From NCBI GenBank assembly GCA_030835185.1, contig JAUQWL010000150.1, forward strand, positions 1-14,591: a DNA stretch of 14,591 bases, given 5' to 3'. The stretch is from Solirubrobacterales bacterium (GTDB lineage Bacteria > Actinomycetota > Thermoleophilia > Solirubrobacterales > 70-9). The notes below the pieces were generated by a model that was not told the origin of the DNA, ran no database searches, and saw nothing but the letters and a program-made list of their open reading frames with translations. Positions 1 to 6,646 of this stretch are shown here, piece by piece (position 1 is the stretch's first letter; each line of letters starts with the position of its first letter). A program made the position numbers and the translations under genes.

Positions 1-1
1 A

Positions 2-181
2 GAGCGCCGCTTCCGGCCGCATCTGACCGCCGTCCGACTGGGCCGCGGTGTCGAGCCGGTGGAACATCCGCTACCCGTTTCCCCGGCGCTGGGCTTCGAC
101 GGCGAGGCGGTCACGCTGTACCGGTCGAGGCTGCTCCCGGAGGGGGCGGAGTACGAACCACTGCTGAGGTCCTACCTGTGA
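2..181 (+). CDS. thpR: RNA 2',3'-cyclic phosphodiesterase (2'-5' RNA ligase family), C-terminal fragment
   Basis: This is the last 59 codons of a gene that begins outside the window; it is open from base 2 to the TGA at 179-181. The family carries two HxT(x) motifs that form the active site and hydrolyse 2',3'-cyclic phosphate ends of RNA. The second motif is visible here as P-H-L-T, with the His codon at 20-22, inside an F-R-P-H-L-T context typical of the family. Downstream, the tail reads V-T-L-Y-R-S-x-L-x-P-E-G-A-x-Y-E-P-L, also a family hallmark. The first HxT motif would lie upstream and cannot be seen. The gene converges on purE, with 144 bases between the two stop codons. Confidence 0.85.
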   Translation, partial: ERRFRPHLTAVRLGRGVEPVEHPLPVSPALGFDGEAVTLYRSRLLPEGAEYEPLLRSYL

Positions 182-194
182 AAGTCGAATGAAC

Positions 195-209
195 CGATCG
201 GTCCGATCG
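195..209. repeat. 15-bp perfect palindrome between thpR and purE
   Basis: CGATCGG-T-CCGATCG is a perfect inverted repeat around one central base. A third GATCG follows at 213-217. It lies 14 bases after the thpR stop, in the thpR/purE convergent gap (182-325), which otherwise holds no gene I can support. A one-base loop makes an RNA hairpin terminator unlikely, so a protein-binding site or chance are the alternatives. GC-rich genomes contain many GATC/CGATCG words, so chance is quite possible. Confidence 0.35.
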
Positions 210-325
210 CTGATCGCCAGCGGAGCCCTTGTGACTACCCGGCAGGCAGGATGCCGTCGCCCCGAGGCCGGCAGATCGATTACCCGGACCGAACCCGCAG
301 CCCGGCGACAGCAACCTCGTCCGGT

Positions 326-826
326 TCAGGGTTCGAAGCTTCTTCGCACGCGCCCGTCCTTCGCCCTCGCGGTGTCGGCGAGGCCCTCCTGGGCGGCCTT
401 CACCGCGGCGGTCAACCCGGCGTCGCCGACCGCCAGGATCCGGGCGGCGAGCAGTCCGGCGTTACGGGCAGCCCCGACCGCGACCGTGGCGACCGGCACG
501 CCGGCCGGCATCTGAACGATCGAGAGCAGGGAGTCGAGACCGTCGAAGTACTTGAGCGGCACCGGGACGCCGACCACCGGCAGAGGGGTGGCCGAAGCGA
601 CCATGCCCGGCAGATGGGCGGCGCCGCCGGCACCGGCGATCACCACCCCGAAACCGGCACTCTCGGCGCGGGAGGCCCACTCGAGCATGTCGTGTGGTGT
701 GCGATGCGCGGAGACGACCCGGATCTCGTAGCCGATGCCGAGTTCCTCGAGCGCCTTCGCGGCCTCTTCCATCACCGGCAGATCGGAATCGCTGCCCATG
801 ACTATGCCGACGCGCAACTGACTCAT
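326..826 (-). CDS. purE: N5-carboxyaminoimidazole ribonucleotide mutase (PurE)
   Basis: A 166-residue cytosolic enzyme that converts N5-CAIR, the PurK product, to 4-carboxyaminoimidazole ribonucleotide in de novo purine synthesis. The class I PurE signatures are intact. G-S-D-S-D (residues 11-15) is the phosphate-binding loop. S-A-H-R-T-P (39-44) contains the catalytic His41. A-G-A-G-G-A-A-H-L-P-G-M (64-75) and the L-D-S-L-L-S-I-V-Q-M-P-x-G-V-P-V-A-T segment (97-114) follow. Length is normal for bacterial PurE. The ATG at 826-824 overlaps the purK stop as ATGA, which implies translational coupling. The gene is last in the purK-purE operon and converges on thpR. Confidence 0.97.
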   Translation of the reverse strand: MSQLRVGIVMGSDSDLPVMEEAAKALEELGIGYEIRVVSAHRTPHDMLEWASRAESAGFGVVIAGAGGAAHLPGMVASATPLPVVGVPVPLKYFDGLDSLLSIVQMPAGVPVATVAVGAARNAGLLAARILAVGDAGLTAAVKAAQEGLADTARAKDGRVRRSFEP

Positions 827-1977
827 TTCGAACCTCCCTCAAGAGCGGATGCCGCCGCACGAGCCGCGTTCGCGGTGGCTTCGGCGTCCTGGCCACAGAC
901 CGTTACGTGGCCCAGCTTACGGCCTGGTCTGCTCTGCTTGCCGTAGAGATGGATGTGTGCCCCGGGCACGGCCAGGCCGTCAGCCAGACGGGCATCGGGG
1001 CCCTCGGGACCCTCGCCACCGACCACGTTCACCGTGACCACGGACGGTGCGGTGAGCGATGTGTCGCCGAGCGGAAGCCCGAGAACCGCCCGCAGGTGCT
1101 GTTCGAACTGCGAGGTGACGCAGCCTTCGATCGAATAGTGACCGGAGTTGTGCGGCCGAAGGGCAAGCTCGTTGACCAACAGGCCCCGGGCCGTGACGAA
1201 GAACTCGACGGCCATCATCCCGACCCCGCCGATCGCCTCGGCGATCTCGACGGCCATCGCCCGGGCCGAGTCGGCAAGCCCGGACGAAACCGGAGCAGGT
1301 GCGATCACTTCGCGGCACATCGCACCCCGCTGCACCGTCTCCACCACCGGGTATGAGACGTACTCCCCGTTCGCCGAACGCGCGACCATGGCCGCGACCT
1401 CGAGTTCGATCTCCAGCATCGGTTCGAGCAGGAAAGGTCCGGGCGTTTCGGCAAGCAGTCGGCCGGCCGCCTCCCGGTCCGCCGGCATCCAGACGCCACG
1501 CCCGTCGTAGCCGCCCCGGGGGGCCTTTGCCACCAACGGCCAGCCATGGACGGCGGCAAACCGGTCGAATTCCTCGATCGACGACGCCTCGGCGAAATCG
1601 GGCAAAGGGAAACCGTGGCCGGCCAGAGCCCGGCGGGCGTGGAGTTTGTCCTGGGCGTGGAGCTTTGCCGCCGCCGGCGGAGCGAGCTGGACCCCTTCGC
1701 TTTCGAGCGCGACGAGGTAGTCGGGCTCTACCTGCTCGTGATCGAAAGTCACCACGTCGCACCGGGCAGCGAGGCGACGCAGGTCATCGAGCACGGTCGG
1801 CGATCCGGGCTCGAAGGCGGCACCGGCATCGATGGCCGGCTCCTCCCGGGACCCGGCCAGCACAACCAACTCGATGCCGAGGCCTATCGCAGCCTGCTGC
1901 GTCATCCGGGCGAGCTGCCCGCCTCCGACCATCCCGACGCGGCGACCGCGGCCGGCCTCTGTCGCATCCGCACTCAA
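823..1977 (-). CDS. purK: N5-carboxyaminoimidazole ribonucleotide synthase (PurK)
   Basis: An ATP-grasp enzyme that makes N5-CAIR from AIR, bicarbonate and ATP, immediately before PurE in the pathway. Seen motifs, numbered from the chosen start: G-G-G-Q-L-A-R-M (18-25), the D-H-E-Q-V segment near 79-83, the ATP-grasp loop A-P-R-G-G-Y-D-G-R-G-V-W (152-163), and N-E-L-A-L-R-P-H-N-S-G-H-Y-S-I-E-G (269-285). The start is uncertain. I chose the TTG at 1977-1975 because AAGG (1991-1988) lies 10 bases upstream and the 384-residue product has a normal length. An in-frame TTG at 2049-2047 would add 24 residues unlike the family and has no visible ribosome site. The stop overlaps the purE ATG. Transcription may come from the 125-base gap or run on from the kinase gene. 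Confidence 0.93.
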   Translation of the reverse strand: MSADATEAGRGRRVGMVGGGQLARMTQQAAIGLGIELVVLAGSREEPAIDAGAAFEPGSPTVLDDLRRLAARCDVVTFDHEQVEPDYLVALESEGVQLAPPAAAKLHAQDKLHARRALAGHGFPLPDFAEASSIEEFDRFAAVHGWPLVAKAPRGGYDGRGVWMPADREAAGRLLAETPGPFLLEPMLEIELEVAAMVARSANGEYVSYPVVETVQRGAMCREVIAPAPVSSGLADSARAMAVEIAEAIGGVGMMAVEFFVTARGLLVNELALRPHNSGHYSIEGCVTSQFEQHLRAVLGLPLGDTSLTAPSVVTVNVVGGEGPEGPDARLADGLAVPGAHIHLYGKQSRPGRKLGHVTVCGQDAEATANAARAAASALEGGSK

Positions 1978-2174
1978 GAAAGGGTCGCCTTGAAGAATCG
2001 GTGTACGGCCGGTGCATCGGGGGCTGTCAGTTGCCGGACGATTGTCCAATCGTATGTTCTGAGACGGGCGAACGCGCCGCGCAGCGCATCGTCGCCGACC
2101 TCGTCGACGGGGGCTGTCCCGACCGGGCCCGGGTGGTGAGCCGACTGCCGGCCCGCGAGTCGCCCTCGCCCGTC

Positions 2175-3773
2175 TCAGCCATCAGTGGAAGCGGACACGG
2201 GAAGCGAAACGGTGAAACGGGCGCCGCCGAGGGGCGCGTCCGAGCAGGACGCCTCGCCGCCGTGCAGCTCCGCCACCGCCTTGACGATCGCCAGGCCGAG
2301 GCCGGAACCGCCACTGTCGCTGGAGCGCGACGTATCCAGACGGGCAAAACGGTCGAAGACCCGCTCCCTCATCTCCGGCGGAACCCCCGGTCCGTCGTCA
2401 TCGACGTTGATCTCGACCCGGTCGCCCCGGTCGACCGCCGAGACCAGGATCCGGCCGCCGGCGGAGGTGTGGGTGACCGCGTTGGATATCAGGTTCGAGA
2501 TCGCTCTGGCCAGCTGCTCGCGATTGATCGCCACGGGCCGGCTGCTGATCGATCCCAGCTCGATCGTCCGCCCGGCCGTCTCCCGGAAAGCTTCGGCCTC
2601 GGCCGTCAGAAGGGGCTCCAGTTCGCCTCGCTCGAGCTCCGCCCCTGCTCCCGAGTCGGTCCTCGCGAGCAGCAGCAGGTCGTCCACCAGCCGTTCCATC
2701 CGACCGGTTGCTGCGGTGACCTGAGCGGTGACCCGCCGGACCTCTGCGGCATCGGGTTCGGGGTGCCTCGCCAGAACCTCGAGCTGCCCCTTGACGATGG
2801 TCAGGGGCGTGCGCAGGTCGTGAGAGGCATCGGCCACGAAGGCCCGCTGGCCGTCGAAGGCCGCCTCGAGCCGGTCCAGCATGAGGTTGAACGATTCGGC
2901 CAGACGGCGCACCTCGTCGTTGCGGGTCTCCGAGATCGCCATCCGGGCGGAAAGATCTCCCCCGTCCACCCCACCGGCGACGCCCGCCATGCTCCGGATC
3001 GGCCGGGCGGTCCGGCTGGCCAGAAACCAGCCTGCCGCCGCGGCCACCAGCAGGGTGATGAAGCCGACCAGCAGGAAGGTCCGGCTGAGTCCGTCGAGGG
3101 CCCGGTTGACCGGGGCCAGTGGCTGGCCGACCCGGACGGTGGCGCCGCCACCGCCCGGAAGGGCGACCGCGGCGGTCAGGAGTCGCACCTCGCCCACGCC
3201 CTCGATCTTCACGGTCGAGAATCCGCGCCTGGAAGCAAGCAGTTGCGCCGCACTCTTATGGTCGTCGTCAGACGGGCTGTGGTCCGAGTCGTCGGAATGC
3301 GAGTCGTCCGGGTCGGAGTCGTCGGAGTGCGCGTCGTCGGAGTGCGCGTCGTCGGAGGGCTTGTCGCGCGCATCTGAGTGGTCGGAAGCGGACTTACCGG
3401 TGCCTCTGCCCGGCTTGACATCGACCCCCTGTTTGACACCCGACGGGAGTCCGAGCAGTTCGGGCTGGTTGGTCGCCGTACCTCCACCGGCCACCGAGAT
3501 CGCGATCAGACGCGATGCCGGGCCGAATGACTGGGCTTTGACCAGACGCTCCGCCCTGAGCGTGTACTCGTCGAGGTCGAGCGGTGGCGGCCCGCTCAGG
3601 CTGCGCGAGAGGATCCCGACTTCCTGAGTCAGGTCGGTGTCGGTCTGATCCCGCAGGTCGGAACCGGTGCCCCGATAGACCGCGACGTATGTGATCGCCA
3701 GGGCGACCGCCATGATCACGGCGATCGAAACGGCGAGCCGGCCACGCAGGCCGATCGGCGGCAGCCGCCTCAT
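2175..3773 (-). CDS. Membrane sensor histidine kinase with Asp/Ser/His-rich sensor loop
   Basis: A 532-residue HAMP-type kinase. TM1 is about 12-33. The extracytoplasmic sensor (34-231) is followed by TM2 (232-253) and HAMP (254-305). The dimerisation domain holds A-S-H-D-L-R-T-P-L with phospho-acceptor His318. The ATPase domain has an N box (N-L-I-S-N, 427-431), G1 (D-D-D-G-P-G-V, 458-464), F box (V-F-D-R-F, 472-476) and G2 (G-G-S-G-L-G-L-A, 488-495), all intact. Residues 129-173 of the sensor are almost entirely Asp, Ser and His in repeats of the form S-D-D-x-H, an insert not expected in this family. Such a loop could bind metal ions, but that is inference. The ATG overlaps the regulator stop as ATGA. 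The stimulus is unknown. Confidence 0.95.
   Translation of the reverse strand: MRRLPPIGLRGRLAVSIAVIMAVALAITYVAVYRGTGSDLRDQTDTDLTQEVGILSRSLSGPPPLDLDEYTLRAERLVKAQSFGPASRLIAISVAGGGTATNQPELLGLPSGVKQGVDVKPGRGTGKSASDHSDARDKPSDDAHSDDAHSDDSDPDDSHSDDSDHSPSDDDHKSAAQLLASRRGFSTVKIEGVGEVRLLTAAVALPGGGGATVRVGQPLAPVNRALDGLSRTFLLVGFITLLVAAAAGWFLASRTARPIRSMAGVAGGVDGGDLSARMAISETRNDEVRRLAESFNLMLDRLEAAFDGQRAFVADASHDLRTPLTIVKGQLEVLARHPEPDAAEVRRVTAQVTAATGRMERLVDDLLLLARTDSGAGAELERGELEPLLTAEAEAFRETAGRTIELGSISSRPVAINREQLARAISNLISNAVTHTSAGGRILVSAVDRGDRVEINVDDDGPGVPPEMRERVFDRFARLDTSRSSDSGGSGLGLAIVKAVAELHGGEASCSDAPLGGARFTVSLPVSASTDG
3255..3389 (-). repeat. In-frame repeat tract encoding Asp/Ser/His repeats in the kinase sensor
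   Basis: This stretch of the kinase gene encodes residues 129-173. Its core is two exact copies of the 15-mer GTCGTCGGAGTGCGC on the + strand (3318-3332 and 3333-3347), flanked by degenerate copies. Fifteen bases equal five codons (S-D-D-A-H type), so gain or loss of a unit keeps the reading frame. The tract could therefore vary in length between strains. Confidence 0.8.
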
Positions 3774-4447
3774 CGGACCTGATCACGCAGCCGGTAGCCG
3801 ACCGACCGCAGGGTTTCGATCGGATCCTCGGTTCCCGGAGTCGCCAGTTTGCGCCTCAGGTAGGCGATGTAGACTCCGACCACGTTGGTTCCGGGGTCGT
3901 AGTCGTACCCCCACACGCCGTTCAGAAGTTGCTCGCGCGAGAGCACTTGGCCCGGATGTCTCATCAGGAATGCGAGCAGGTCGAATTCGCGCGCTGACAG
4001 ATGGACCTCCCGGCCCTGACGACTGACCGTACGCTTGAGCAGGTTCATCTCGATGTCGCCCGTTCTCAGTTCAGTCGTACTGGCCTGGCCGGGCTTCCTC
4101 AGATGCGCCCGCACCCGGGCGGCCAGCTCTTCGAAGGCGAAGGGTTTGGTCACGTAGTCGGTGGCACCGCTGTCGAGGCCTGCAACACGATCGGATATCT
4201 CGGTCTTCGCGGTCAGGAGGATCACCGGCGTTTCGGCATCCGAGGATCTGAATGCCTCGAGGATCTCCATTCCCGTGCGCCCGGGCAGCATCAAGTCGAG
4301 AACCAGCAGATCGAAACGTCCGGTCAGGGCAAGTGCCTCGCCTTCTTTCCCGTCATGGACGCAGCGGACGGCATAGCCTTCGGACTCGAGACCACGCCCG
4401 ACGAAGTCGGCGATGGAGCGTTCGTCTTCTACGACCAGGATTCGCAT
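3770..4447 (-). CDS. OmpR/PhoB-family response regulator
   Basis: A 225-residue two-domain regulator. The receiver domain (1-118) has the acidic pair E7-D8, phospho-acceptor D51 in L-D-L-M-L-P-G, the switch residue T79 and the conserved K101 in K-P-F. The winged-helix DNA-binding domain (about 126-222) contains S-A-R-E-F-D-L-L (151-158) and ends with the typical T-L-R-S-V-G-Y-R-L. It is the first gene of the regulator-kinase operon and overlaps the kinase by ATGA. It faces the acidic-protein/ApbE/heme-protein operon across 103 bases, so autoregulation plus control of that operon is the simplest inference. I see no strong ribosome site before the ATG at 4447. Confidence 0.96.
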   Translation of the reverse strand: MRILVVEDERSIADFVGRGLESEGYAVRCVHDGKEGEALALTGRFDLLVLDLMLPGRTGMEILEAFRSSDAETPVILLTAKTEISDRVAGLDSGATDYVTKPFAFEELAARVRAHLRKPGQASTTELRTGDIEMNLLKRTVSRQGREVHLSAREFDLLAFLMRHPGQVLSREQLLNGVWGYDYDPGTNVVGVYIAYLRRKLATPGTEDPIETLRSVGYRLRDQVR

Positions 4448-4550
4448 CGGTTGCTGATGCTAAACGGGCGCGGACCCTCTACCCGGGAAAATAAGAGAAC
4501 TCTCACGCAGCCCTTATCGGGGTCAAGGGTCTGCCGGTCACCGTTCCGGC
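4448..4550. promoter_or_regulatory. Divergent regulatory region between the response regulator and the acidic-protein operon
   Basis: The 103 bases between the two divergent ATG codons must hold both promoters. It is locally A-rich (GGGAAAATAAGAGAACTCTC, 4484-4503) in an otherwise GC-rich window. Within it, ATAAG (4491-4495) and CTTAT (4513-4517) form a short inverted repeat 17 bases apart, and GAGA-AC-TCTC (4495-4504) is a small imperfect palindrome. These are candidate regulator sites only. I could not assign convincing -35/-10 boxes. Confidence 0.5.
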
Positions 4551-5018
4551 ATGAACGAAAAACTCGACCCCAAAGAGATTGCCCGGATAAAGAAGCTTGC
4601 CCGTTCGGCCCGGATCCGCCAGATCCGGCGGAAGACCGCAGTCACGGCGGCAACGCTCGTGGCGCTTTTCAGCGGGGTGATCCTGGTCCGCAGCCAGTTC
4701 GACGGATCGGGTGAAGCCGGCGCAGCACAGACCACGTTGGTCAGCCGCACCGAACCCAACCCTCCGACGACGGACAACGTCGTTGGCTACGAGGATTACG
4801 ACGACTCCGACGATCACGGAGACGACGATGACTTCGACGAGTACGAAGAAGACCATGACTCCGACGACGACGGGAATCACGAGGGCATCCTCGGCACCAT
4901 CACCGGCGCCGCTGCCGGGATAATTCGAGGCGACAGCTCGGGAAGCCAGAGCCAGGACCCGGGCCGGAGCGCCGAGCCGAGCCGGAGTCCCGCACCGCTG
5001 ACCACCAGTCAGTCCTAG
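4551..5018 (+). CDS. Single-pass membrane protein with highly acidic ectodomain, unknown function
   Basis: A 155-residue protein that I do not recognise as a named family. The N-terminal 28 residues are rich in Lys/Arg, followed by one hydrophobic segment (about 29-46), so the inside-positive rule puts the C-terminal part outside the membrane. Residues 81-107 are dominated by Asp and Glu (19 of 27) with two His and two Tyr. A Gly/Ala segment (112-126) and a Ser/Pro-rich tail follow. The acidic stretch could bind Ca, Fe or other cations. It resembles the acidic insert of the neighbouring kinase in composition, not in alignable sequence. It is the first gene of a + operon, 11 bases before apbE. 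I see no FMN-binding domain or standard flavinylation motif. Confidence 0.75.
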   Translation: MNEKLDPKEIARIKKLARSARIRQIRRKTAVTAATLVALFSGVILVRSQFDGSGEAGAAQTTLVSRTEPNPPTTDNVVGYEDYDDSDDHGDDDDFDEYEEDHDSDDDGNHEGILGTITGAAAGIIRGDSSGSQSQDPGRSAEPSRSPAPLTTSQS

Positions 5019-5029
5019 GCAGGTCCGCG

Positions 5030-6010
5030 ATGACGGCGACTGGAACAGTGCGGGAAGCCTCCGCCCCGCCCGTGCGCACGGAGTTTGACGCGCTCGGGGG
5101 GTCGGTGGCGATCGAAGCCGACGGCGCGGGAGCCGCGGCCGCGGCAGGGCGCGCCGAGGCGTCCCTGCAGGACCTTCAGCGGCGGCTCACCCGCTTCGAT
5201 GCCGGGAGCGAGCTCTGTCGGTTGAACTCCGACCCTCGGGAGACGGTGCCCTCGAGTCCGATCATGGTGAGGTTCGCGGCCACCGTAGCGCTGGCAGGCA
5301 ATCTGAGCCGCGGGCTGGTCGACGCCACCTGCCTCGACGAGATCGAACGAGCCGGCTATGTGCGTTCCCTGGGGTCCGCCCCGGTCGGCAGCGCAGTGTG
5401 CGGACTGGCCGCCGCTGCTGCTGCCCCCGGCGAGCGCGTCCCCGGTGGCGGCGATCCGCGGCAGAGGTGGATTTCGGTCACGGTCGATCCTGTCGCCGGC
5501 ACGGTGACCAGACCTCCCGGCACACGACTGGACAGCGGCGGGACGGGCAAGGGCCTGGCCGCAGATGTTGCCGCCGAAGAACTCGAGGGTCTGGACTGTT
5601 TCGCCGTCAACTGTGTCGGCGACATCAGATTCGGCGGCAGGTCGGGTGTCGAGCGGGAAATACGGGTCGACTCGCCGGTTCCCGGCGACGGACCGGTGGC
5701 GACGCTGCGTCTCGTATCCGCCGCCGTGGCCACCAGCGGGATCTCGAGGCGGTCATGGATCGATCCCGACGGGAGGGTGGCTCACCACCTGATCGACCCG
5801 GCCACCGGCAGGCCCGCCTGGACCGGCGTGGTTCAGGCGACTGCGGTCGCACCGACCGGTGTCGAGGCCGAGGTGCGGGCCAAGGCGGCGCTCCTGTCGG
5901 GCCCGGATGCCGCCGCCGGCTGGCTCATCCACGGCGGCGTGATCGTGCTGGACGACAACCGCGTGATCCCGGTACCAGGAGATGCAGCCACCGTAGAGGC
6001 AGTCCGGTGA
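5030..6010 (+). CDS. apbE: ApbE-family FAD:protein FMN transferase
   Basis: A 326-residue protein of the ApbE fold, which transfers FMN from FAD to a Ser/Thr of partner proteins, usually envelope redox proteins. Visible family blocks: D-S-G-G-T-G-K-G-L-A-A-D (168-179), V-N-C-V-G-D-I-R-F-G-G (193-203), V-A-T-S-G-I-S-R-R-S-W (233-243) and H-H-L-I-D-P-A-T-G-R-P (252-262). In the C-terminal metal-binding block the usual A-D-x-x-x-T reads A-E-V-R-A-K (280-285), so the customary Asp and Thr are replaced by Glu and Lys. I have the impression that other actinobacterial members share this, but could not check. No lipobox or clear signal peptide is visible. ATG at 5030 follows AGGT by six bases. The stop overlaps the next start (GTGA). 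Confidence 0.9.
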   Translation: MTATGTVREASAPPVRTEFDALGGSVAIEADGAGAAAAAGRAEASLQDLQRRLTRFDAGSELCRLNSDPRETVPSSPIMVRFAATVALAGNLSRGLVDATCLDEIERAGYVRSLGSAPVGSAVCGLAAAAAAPGERVPGGGDPRQRWISVTVDPVAGTVTRPPGTRLDSGGTGKGLAADVAAEELEGLDCFAVNCVGDIRFGGRSGVEREIRVDSPVPGDGPVATLRLVSAAVATSGISRRSWIDPDGRVAHHLIDPATGRPAWTGVVQATAVAPTGVEAEVRAKAALLSGPDAAAGWLIHGGVIVLDDNRVIPVPGDAATVEAVR

Positions 6011-6576
6011 GCGGCAACGGGATACACCTCTGGTGGATCCTCAGCCGTGGTACCGGCATCGCGGCGATCCTGGTGGCGAGCCTGTCCGTGACGACCGGGC
6101 TGCTCGCCGGCCGCGGACGTCCGTTCAAACTCGGGCGTTTCACCGACATCAAGCCCGTCCACGAAGCTCTCTCGATGGCGACGATCATCCTGGTCGCCGG
6201 CCACGGCCTGCTGCTTCTCGGCGATCCGTGGCTGGAACCGGGTCCGGCCGGCATCGCCCTCCCCTTCCACCTCTCGTACAGGCCCTTCTGGACCGGGATC
6301 GGAATCATCGCCGGCTGGGGGATCGTGCTGCTGGGCCTGAGCTACTACGCACGCAAGTGGATCGGGCCCGGCCGTTGGCGGGTCGCCCACCGGTTCGTTG
6401 CCGTCTTCTGGATCCTCGGGATCTTCCACACCTTCGGAGCCGGTACCGACGCAGGCCGGCTCTGGCTCCAGGTACCGGTTGCCGTGACGGCCCTGCCCGC
6501 ACTCGTCCTGCTCGGTATGCGGCTGGGCAAACGGCCGCTGGGTCGCAGGGCGAGTGTCACCGGATCGGTCCCCTGA
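6007..6576 (+). CDS. Ferric-reductase-like transmembrane protein, bis-heme b type
   Basis: A 189-residue integral membrane protein with about five to six helices. Two histidine pairs sit on helices at the spacing expected for two stacked b hemes: His52/His66 and His128/His141. That pattern defines the ferric-reductase-like (PF01794-type, also MsrQ/YedZ-like) domain, which passes electrons across the membrane. No FAD/NAD(P)H domain is fused, so electron donor and acceptor must be separate. GTG at 6007 lies inside the apbE stop (GTGA overlap), implying tight coupling with the flavin transferase. Coupling of ApbE with a bis-heme membrane protein suggests a flavin-heme envelope electron path. Substrate is not deducible; iron reduction is one option. 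Confidence 0.85.
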   Translation: MSGNGIHLWWILSRGTGIAAILVASLSVTTGLLAGRGRPFKLGRFTDIKPVHEALSMATIILVAGHGLLLLGDPWLEPGPAGIALPFHLSYRPFWTGIGIIAGWGIVLLGLSYYARKWIGPGRWRVAHRFVAVFWILGIFHTFGAGTDAGRLWLQVPVAVTALPALVLLGMRLGKRPLGRRASVTGSVP

Positions 6577-6633
6577 TAGCTTGAAACAAGCCGAACCGCC
6601 GTCCTTGTCGCCGACGGCGCGTGATCAAAGAGC

Positions 6634-6639
6634 AAGGAG
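6634..6639 (+). promoter_or_regulatory. Ribosome binding site that sets the usp start
   Basis: AAGGAG, seven bases before the GTG at 6647. It is the best Shine-Dalgarno match I found among the starts examined here, and it decides the start against upstream in-frame alternatives. Confidence 0.8.
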
Positions 6640-6646
6640 TGTTGAC

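Noticed and set aside
2155..2169. GCGAG-TCGCC-CTCGC hairpin near the kinase stop as a terminator
   Set aside because: The stem is only five bases with no T-run, and similar short stems arise by chance at this GC content.
3318..3347. Short tandem repeats considered as a CRISPR fragment
   Set aside because: Units are 15 bases, directly adjacent without spacers, and in frame inside a coding sequence.
1299..3377. Very long + strand open frame (692 codons) across purK and the kinase gene
   Set aside because: It lies antisense to two clear genes, its composition is Arg/Pro/Gly-rich, and it shows no domain. Long shadow frames are expected in GC-rich DNA.
4899..4916. I-T-G-A-A-A in the acidic protein as a flavinylation motif
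   Set aside because: The position after G-A must be Thr or Ser for FMN attachment, and here it is Ala. No surrounding FMN-binding fold is visible.
6554..6646. Upstream extension of the universal stress protein
   Set aside because: It overlaps the preceding gene, gives residues unlike Usp proteins, and the AAGGAG at 6634-6639 clearly serves the GTG at 6647.
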